Below, one piece after another: positions 57,075-64,000 of a stretch of 64,000 nt of DNA. The stretch covers positions 7,167,163-7,231,162 of the forward strand of contig JBCFYV010011135.1 in the NCBI GenBank assembly GCA_039000515.1, in the 5' to 3' direction. The translations under genes and the position numbers were made by a program. Below the pieces are notes generated by a model. The model made no database searches, was not told the origin of the DNA, and was given only the letters and a program-made list of their open reading frames with translations. Within the stretch, counting starts at the first letter, position 1. Each line of letters begins with the position of its first letter. Source of the stretch: Timema cristinae. Lineage: Eukaryota > Arthropoda > Insecta > Phasmatodea > Timematidae.

Positions 57075-57325
57075 TGTATTACTACCTGTTCAGGCTATAC
57101 GCACATATTATAATTGCTCTAATAGAGTAGGGATTAGGAAGGAAGAATTTTAGAGGTAATATACATGCATTTGCGTGGGAAAAGGGTTGAAAGCCATTTA
57201 GGAAAATCCACCCTTATGAGATCCACTGGGATTAGAACCCCAATCTCTCTGTGATCGGCAGGCCAGTTTATGACAAAAGTAACACCTTAGACAATTTAGT
57301 CAATTAAGTGACTCAGATTGCTTTT
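57075..57325 (-). mobile_element. SINE family 1, full-length copy
   Basis: The complement has tail TATTACTACCTGTTCAGGC, body CATTTGCGTGGGAAAAGGG, and a B box at GGGATTAGAACCCCAATC. It abuts the previous SINE tail-to-tail. Confidence 0.8.
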
Positions 57326-57329
57326 TAAG

Positions 57330-58430
57330 ATTATTAATGTCTTTCTCCACATGGAGTAAGAATATTAAATTCTTACCTCATCCATATATGGCAGTAAATT
57401 AATTTTATTGTTTCAAGCTCTAAGGCCTTTTTATATAGATATGGTTAAATGCCTCTTTCAAATTGTTTATTTAGCTTATATTGTGTTTTTAGAGTGAAAT
57501 CGAATATATTGATGATTGTGACAATTTAGGTAAAAAAACAGTAATACTACCTGGCCAGTAAAGAAATTCAATGAGATATTTTAAAGATAATGAACGGAAT
57601 AAAAACAAAATACTGTAGTGTTAAAGTGTAAGTCATGTAGGCGTACAAAAACCAAGAAAAGAGTTTTTGAGGATAGAAAATTCTCTTTAAGGAAATGTTG
57701 CATATTAATTTCTGTAGAGTATTAAAAATAAATATTATTTCATAAGCTATTATGGTGATTGATATTAAACTTACATCTGGACACTCTTATTATAAATTCC
57801 ATGCAAAGGCAAGCTCCAAAACCAGTGTTAGTTGAGTCTCCTAAAATAATGAGAAAACATTTGTAAATTCTGAGTGTCTCTCAGTCATGGCAAGAAACTT
57901 TATATTTGCCATATTAGCATTGTGAACATTTTATAAATACCTTCAATACACTACGTTCAATCAAACATGTCAGGAAATAGATGCACACACAAAAACAACA
58001 CACCAATTGTCCTAGGAAAATCAAAAGTGACGTATGAGACATAATCATGGCGTACATACATATTATTTCACGCACAGCTCTGATGGTCCTAGCTTGACAG
58101 TAAAAACATTGTTCAACGCATTTGAAATATTTTTAATAAATAAAAATGATCATTAGCTCTCTATTAGATACAAAACAGAAGCCTTGTATGCAGAGCCAAC
58201 ACCTTTTATAGCTGCAAAGAAAGAGTTCATGTGGGCATCTTACATTTTCTTGGATCAAAGAGTTAGAGATTGGTTAAATTAACATTATAGAAGATGAAAG
58301 ATTAAAATGCATTAACAATCAAAAACTAAGTAATCAGAGTGAAATGTCAGAGTTGTAATGTGTGGAAAACGTAAAAAAAAAACGATTGCATACTTTATTT
58401 AGAAATATCCTTACATAATTATTTATATAT
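57330..58430. other. No gene seen
   Basis: AT-rich intergenic DNA. Nothing recognised. Confidence 0.45.
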
Positions 58431-58614
58431 ATTTATATATACTGTATTTTTATATAAGTATATATTTATATATATTTGTATGTATATACGTTATATATAT
58501 ATGTTTGTATTATGTTATATGATATATTTACTGTATATTATTAATATTTACATATATATATATATAACTATAATATATTATATATAAAACTATAAATAAT
58601 ATATATATATAAAT

Positions 58615-58651
<37 letters not shown>

Positions 58652-58672
58652 GAAAGAGAGAGAGAGAAAGAC
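58430..58672. repeat. AT microsatellite cluster ending in (GA)n
   Basis: Interrupted TA tracts with a long pure stretch near 58616-58648, then GAGAGAGAGA. Confidence 0.9.
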
Positions 58673-58925
58673 ATATTAACCCTCTTAAGATATTCCCAAA
58701 ACAATAAAAATATGTTGTTTTGTATGTTACTGTTCTCTTAATAATATCCAGTAAATATTTTATATCAGCTTATGCATTTTATTAAACTATAATCCATAAA
58801 TACAGCTTAATCATAATTTGATTTGCGGTCTATCAAAAACGGGCTTATACCACCATTATGTTTATTGTTTATTTTAATTAAAGAATTATGACATAGCAAA
58901 AAATATATCAAACTAAAAATAAATT

Positions 58926-59544
58926 AATGTGTTTATAGATTTCAATATAATTTAGTAGGATAAAATGGAAATTTAACATAAAATATCTAATAATGTAAAA
59001 TAAGTAATATAGTTTAGTAAAATCAAACTGAGTTAAATTGTACACAAAAGTAAAATATATAGTAACACATTAAAATGTGAGTCAATTCACAGACATATAA
59101 CGATTATACATATTAAAAATATAATTAAACATAAATTGGAAAATCAATAACAGTATTATATTGATAAGTAAAGTAATAACGATAATTTATAGAGTTATAA
59201 TAAACTATAAAAATTGACATTTATTTATATATTGCTTGGAAAAATGTAAGAAAAAGTACATTTTAATTTTGTTGAAATCTATATTCTTATCTTAATCCTG
59301 TGCTCCTTGGATAGGCCTCCATAAGATGACCTTAATTACATTGAGTAACTAGTTTCGGCACACTCCGGTACTATCATCAGACCCATATGTGCTGTCTGAA
59401 TAAGTAGTTCTAGTATTACAATTTAGTGTACAATTTAACTCAGTTTGATTTTACTAAACTATATTACTTATTTTACATTATTAGATATTTTATGTTAAAT
59501 TTCCATTTTATCCTACTAATTATATTGAAATCTATAAACACATT
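58926..59544. repeat. Near-perfect 120-bp inverted repeat with 380-bp spacer
   Basis: The left arm 58926-59045 is the complement of 59426-59544 except for a single missing base (AATTTAG against AATTAG). The arms are AT-rich and non-coding, without palindromic simple sequence. The spacer holds a GC-richer motif block at 59348-59380. Confidence 0.95.
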
Positions 59545-59549
59545 ATAAA

Positions 59550-60300
59550 TTGCTTCCTTATTAAATTCTCACCATGTTTTTAAAAAATAAAAATAAATTT
59601 GTAAAACAATAAACCTAAACATTAAACCAACATTAAATTGTTGTGGAAAGTATTTATAATATTAATGAAATATTCAAACAGGCTTTTCTCGCAATCATGT
59701 CATTTCCCCTTTTTTTCGAGATCTCTTAAACAATATATAAACTCCAACTACAATAATAAGGCCTTATACAATTAGTATATTATATCCGTTACCCCCTGTG
59801 GTCAAACCCGGATCCTCGATCTCTTTGCAAGACCAACTTACCAGTGGGTCGTGCTGCAACTACTCCTGACAGTGTGGGCAACATGCGGTGCAGGCTTGCC
59901 ACCACGGAGTGTACAAATATTCCTAACCTCGTTATGAAGGGCTCGCAGACCACCGAGTTATTTAGTGATCCAATTAGAATATTAACCGAAACGGCTCCCC
60001 CTGGCTGGTTATTATGTTAAGTACGCTAACTCGATTATTCGACCAAAACAAACACACGGGTAAACATCGTTCCAGTCATGTAAATAACCCCCCGTACAAT
60101 GCCTGTCCATCTGTATACTCTCTCTCTCTTTCTCTCTCCTACGATATTATAGAAGGGATTACTTTTCTGTAAAGAGATTATCCCTCTATAAAAACAAAAC
60201 TGTGTGACCGTACGAGATATAATTGACAATCGGTCAAATGATCAGAAAACAATTATAGGTTTGGTTTTATTTTGTTATGCCAGACACCAATTTTAGACCC
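59550..60300. other. No gene recognised; GC-richer block 59780-60240
   Basis: A single-copy, GC-richer block with (CT)n at 60118-60138. The minus-strand 64-codon frame at 60035-60229 is not recognised. Part of 59790-59880 (GGTCAAACCCGGATCCTCG) resembles a minus-strand B box. Confidence 0.35.
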
Positions 60301-60304
60301 ACGT

Positions 60305-60480
60305 TGGTGAGCAAGCGGAATGAACGTTAAGTTCATATTGTCTGATTTGCCAGTGATGTGGATATTAGTGTTTGAATCACGGTTGAGTGCATTGAGAATG
60401 TTTTTTTCCTAATTTTTTTTTTCTACTTCCTCTCCCCATCAATTGTGAGTATATTTAACCAGTGGCGGGTTACGACTCGT
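60305..60480 (+). mobile_element. SINE family 1, 5' part
   Basis: CACGTTGGTGAGCAAGCGGA head, GTTTGAATCACGGTTGAGTG B box, TTTTTTTCCTAATTT body. The tail is missing. Confidence 0.65.
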
Positions 60481-60840
60481 TACAAGGGTAGAGATAACTT
60501 TTCAAACCATTATTGTGGATGGTTGTTGTTACTAAATACATCCCTCATTGGCTGAGTATCACGTTCACCATGCAAGGTACATATACTAGACAACTACACA
60601 CTGAAATTGTACATGTTGAATTAGCTCAAAAGCACATAAGTTAGGTGCATCAAAACGCACCATGGTTTGTAGTATCTGAATCCCCCATATGGCAACACTG
60701 CAATACGTGTATATTTTTCAGAAATTTCAGGTATCGTGAGTTCGTGAAATAGCCGGTTATAAAACTAACCTAACCTAACCAAACCACTATTGTAAAACGA
60801 TAAGGGTTGTTCCATGTAGTTTCATTATCTTACTATAATT
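60481..60840. other. No gene seen; TAACCTAACC patch
   Basis: AACTAACCTAACCTAACCAA at about 60763-60782 is a short hexamer-type repeat. Confidence 0.45.
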
Positions 60841-60846
60841 ATTTTA

Positions 60847-61160
60847 AATAAAAACGGGCTTCTTTGAACAATAATCTTACCAGTTGTTCTCTATGGGTGT
60901 GAAATGCAGTCTCTTAACTTAAATGATGAAAATCAATTTAAGGTGTTTGAAAACAAGGTTCTTAGGAAGATATTTCATCCAAAAATGGATGGAAGAGGAG
61001 GTTACATAATGATGTTCTACATACCTAAACCCACCACAAGACATTGTTAGAGTAATCAACTCTCGTATATTATTGTGGGAAGGAAATGCAATGCTAAAGG
61101 AAGAATCTAAAACCTTGTTCAGGGTAATGACTGGTTAACCCATTGGGAAGAGACTATTGG
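60847..61160 (+). pseudogene. LINE reverse-transcriptase C-terminal remnant
   Basis: The plus strand reads ILPVVLYGCEMQSLNLNDEN, then QFKVFENKVLRKIFHPKMDG, RLHNDVLHT, DIVRVINSRILLWEGNAML and KEESKTLFRVMTG. This follows the LINE pattern LP-L-YG-ETW-L----, FE-K-LRKIF-P, LHNDEL---, I--V--RRLRWAGH. At least two frameshifts. It extends further 5' than the copies at 7972, 13400 and 32147. Confidence 0.85.
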
Positions 61161-61169
61161 TATTTAAAT

Positions 61170-63350
61170 TTTAAACTATAAACATTTGGATGAGTACATA
61201 AAGTGTAGTTTTTAAATGTTTACATATATTTTGGAACTGACGTCTTTAACTTTGTAAACATTGGTTTTTCTTAATGAATTAAATGTAATATTGATCATAG
61301 TATTAATTGGTTCCCTGTCTAGATTGATGAAGAAGGAAAAGTATCAGCTTGACATCCAAAGAGAAATTAATGAATACATGTTTTGAATGGAAGGTGTGAG
61401 GTATATTATTCATTGAAATATTATTAAATAAACTACCATTTGATGATTATTTTAAAATAGTTTAACTTGTGTGGTTGAATTAAGTTCATTATCTAGATAA
61501 TTGTCACACATTCTGTGTTTAAAGACTAGATATTTGACTAGGGAAATAACATTCTGAATATCAGTGCAAAAGAGATTTTTTTGTTTGTTTTGTAAGTCAC
61601 GCATTACTTACTATAATTTTGAGATATATAACCCATCCAAATAAATTAAATATGAAATATATTCACATATACGTGAAGAAGAGTTCAAATACATTTAGAA
61701 AAATATATTTATTATACCTTGCGAAACTAATCTTAAGATTAATGTCAGCAGCATTCTATAGACCAAATTGAGTGCAATTGGTAAAGGAAGAAAATACAGA
61801 AAAATACAGTATAAAGACATACCTTCAAGTAATCATACGACAACTACATACTTTTGGTTTATTATTGATATATATTAAATAACACTAATAATACAAATAA
61901 ATTATATAATGCTTTCAACAAAAATGTGCTTGTATTTTCTAAAAGTCTATTTCTACTAATAGTATTTATATGAACAGTAGATCTCACTTCCGCCATTCAA
62001 AATAATTATTATAAGTTCATTATAAGAATATTTTGTCATGTCTCAATACTTATTCTTGGATTTAAAATATAAGACATTGATATTTCAGTTTTAATAAATT
62101 GGTTTAAGTTTTAATATTGTTACAATTAATAAAATGATAATAATATACATATGACTGGATATGTTAAATTAAAAACCCAAAATATTAGAAATTAAAAAGT
62201 CTTGAATAAATTGAGATAATCGTTTTTAAAAACAGAAATCATATGTAAATATACAGTAATGCAATTGAAATAAAATGGAGTTATGAAAACAAGATTTTTA
62301 CGATTGAAAACTTGAAACAAAGTGTTATAATCTAGCTAATGAGTAATTTAATTTGATTATAGTGATTGATTTCAATTAGGTACTTGAGCAAGTTAGAAGA
62401 GAATGACAATATATTATTTGAAAATGAGATTATTTTATTAATTAACACAAGTGAGGATTGTAAAAATTAATAATAGATTTGAATTTTATGTTTCCTTGGC
62501 CAATAAGTTAGCCTAAATTAAAATTAATAATAATGCCTGTTACATTCACTGAGAATAACCATTGGTCAAGCAGTGTCAGAGGACAATTTTGCAATAAATA
62601 TCAAATTTTAAAAAAGAAGCACGAAGTATTCAATCGATTTTTTATTAATTTAAATATAAATCACAAAATTATTTTAGACCAGCCACCATTTATACATAGG
62701 TAACCAAATAACAAAACATAAATATTTACACGTAGTTCGAACTTGGTGCAAAGAACGTCCCTGATAAATTTCGTTACAATATGTCCACGCATGTGTCAGT
62801 AACCTCAGAACCAACAGACAAACGAAAATGACAGAGTGGGAGTTATAACAGGAGCTTGTTTCACTCGGCCAACTATCCTGTAAACACTACAAGACTAAAA
62901 CGCCTAGGTTCACTTAACCACAAGTGCGTGTTTATAAATCTAAATGATACTCCATCTTACTGAAACTGACTGTACCAATGTTTATTTATCATTGTTGGTT
63001 TTTGTTTATACGCAGATAAATAGTGAAACACTTCAAAATATTTGAATTGGCGATGTAATGGGTGGGATTGTTATCAAATGATTTATTTTAAATGACTATG
63101 ATAATGTCTGTAGCCACGTGATTGCTGCAAATGGGGGGAATTTGGATCATAAAATCCCAACTACGTTATATTATTTTAATATAAACAACATTCCTAGAAT
63201 CCATTTATAATCAAGTTTTAAATACGAACACAAATGTTTATCGGTGCATACAAATCTACTTGTCATTTTATTAAAAGAAAGCCCATATTCATGAAATGTG
63301 ATTTCAAAATGGGATAACATTCATTCCCCAGGTGCGTGGTGGGGGTAAAG
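61170..63350. other. No gene seen
   Basis: 2.2 kb of AT-rich DNA. A slightly GC-richer stretch at 62740-62930 has no reading frame or known motif. Confidence 0.4.
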
Positions 63351-63356
63351 GTTAGA

Positions 63357-63856
63357 TAAATAACAAGATGTGTGGAACAAGGATAGAATCCAGGTGCAAG
63401 TGTGTGATAACAAGATGTGTGGAACAAGGGTATAACCCAGGTGCAAGTGTTTGATAACAAGATGTGTGGAACAAGGATAGAATCCAGGTGCAAGTGTTTG
63501 ATAACATGATGCTGAACAAGCTGGGAACCACCAGTGTTAAAGTGTTTGATAACAGATGTTGAACAAGGCTAGACCAGTGCAGTGTTTGATAACAAGATGT
63601 GTGGAACAAGGCTAAACCAGGTGCAAGTGTTGTACAAGATGTGTGAACAAGGATGATCAGATGCATTTGATACAGATGTGTGGAACAAGATGAATCAGAT
63701 GCAAGTTATGATAACAGATGTGTACAAATAGAATCCAGTCACGTGTTTGATAAAAGATGTGTGGAACAAGGATAGAATCCAGATGCAAGTGTTTGATAAC
63801 AAGATGTGTGGAACAAGGCTACAACCACCCAGTTGCAAGTGTTTGATAACATATGA
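63357..63856. repeat. 47-bp minisatellite, about 10-11 units
   Basis: Unit GATAACAAGATGTGTGGAAC, AAGGATAGAATCCAGGTGCA, AGTGTTT. Outer units are well conserved. The central ones (about 63500-63740) carry many 1-4-base deletions. The minus-strand frames here are repeat artefacts. Confidence 0.93.
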
Positions 63857-63861
63857 CCTAA

Positions 63862-64000
63862 CAAGCATAGGTGGCCACGTGCTCTAACACGGTACTATCG
63901 TAATAGACTTGACCTCCAGTGATGGGTGTATTGGGGTTGGAGTCCTAAATGGGTGTAGTGAGAGTGTTTTTTCTTTATCACACTCCCTACACGTGAACAT
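63862..64000 (+). mobile_element. SINE family 1, copy running off the window
   Basis: Head AGGTGGCCACGTGCTCTAAC, decayed B box GGGTTGGAGTCCTAAATGG, body start GAGTGTTTTTTCTTTATC. The 3' half lies beyond the window. Confidence 0.7.

Noticed and set aside
63263..63666. 76- and 104-codon minus-strand frames
   Set aside because: Translations of the 47-bp minisatellite only.

Overview
This is a 64-kb stretch of AT-rich, repeat-dominated eukaryotic nuclear DNA. I see no intact host protein-coding gene, no rRNA and no credible functional tRNA. Sequences recognised by eye point to an arthropod, most likely an insect with a large genome. They include a pogo/Tigger-like transposase with a C-terminal PHD finger, a DUF4817 helix-turn-helix transposase fragment, a MADF-type domain remnant, an insect-type transposase-like family (DTTAxNTG and HRARxMAKAIY motifs), many tRNA-derived SINEs and TTAGGT-rich patches. 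The species is not determined, and hemipteran affinity would only be a guess.

Layout. 0-10 kb: DUF4817 transposase remnant (345-495), SINE copies, a strand-asymmetric A/G-rich patch (2.28-2.88 kb), a terminal-inverted-repeat (TIR) element (3.79-4.55 kb), a 36-bp minisatellite (4.6-4.9 kb), a SINE split by an 833-bp TIR element (5.1-6.2 kb), a SINE with clear target-site duplications (6.68-6.95 kb) and a decayed LINE 3' end (8 kb). 10.7-13.4 kb: a large ~46-bp minisatellite that abuts another LINE remnant. 16.5-17.3 kb: a GC-rich island with a TATA/initiator-like arrangement. 19.6-20.8 kb: an ancient ~144-bp satellite. 21.9-22.4 kb: a 53-bp tandem array with dimeric higher-order structure, followed by exon-like open segments (22.6-23.2 kb). 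24.4 and 41.4 kb: two copies of one TA-flanked MITE. 26.9-28.5 kb: decayed low-complexity tandem repeats. 29.7-32.5 kb: reverse-transcriptase remnants and SINEs. 35-37.4 kb: further SINE types and a foldback palindrome. 40.5-41.1 kb: a TIR element with a MADF-like remnant. 48-51.1 kb: a 3.15-kb decayed DNA transposon. 51.5-54.3 kb: a 2.8-kb pogo/Tigger element, the best-preserved coding sequence here. 58.9-59.5 kb: a near-perfect 120-bp inverted repeat. 60.8-61.2 kb: another LINE remnant. 63.36-63.86 kb: a 47-bp minisatellite.

Functionally the window is a graveyard of autonomous elements (LINE, pogo/Tigger, DUF4817-type and the DTTAxNTG type) and the non-autonomous elements they could have mobilised. 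Two SINE families with different tRNA-like heads share one 3' tail, which suggests mobilisation by one LINE machinery. The tails end in ATT/AAT runs that seem to seed microsatellites. All alignments and translations were done by eye, so copy boundaries are approximate unless a target duplication or terminal repeat fixes them.
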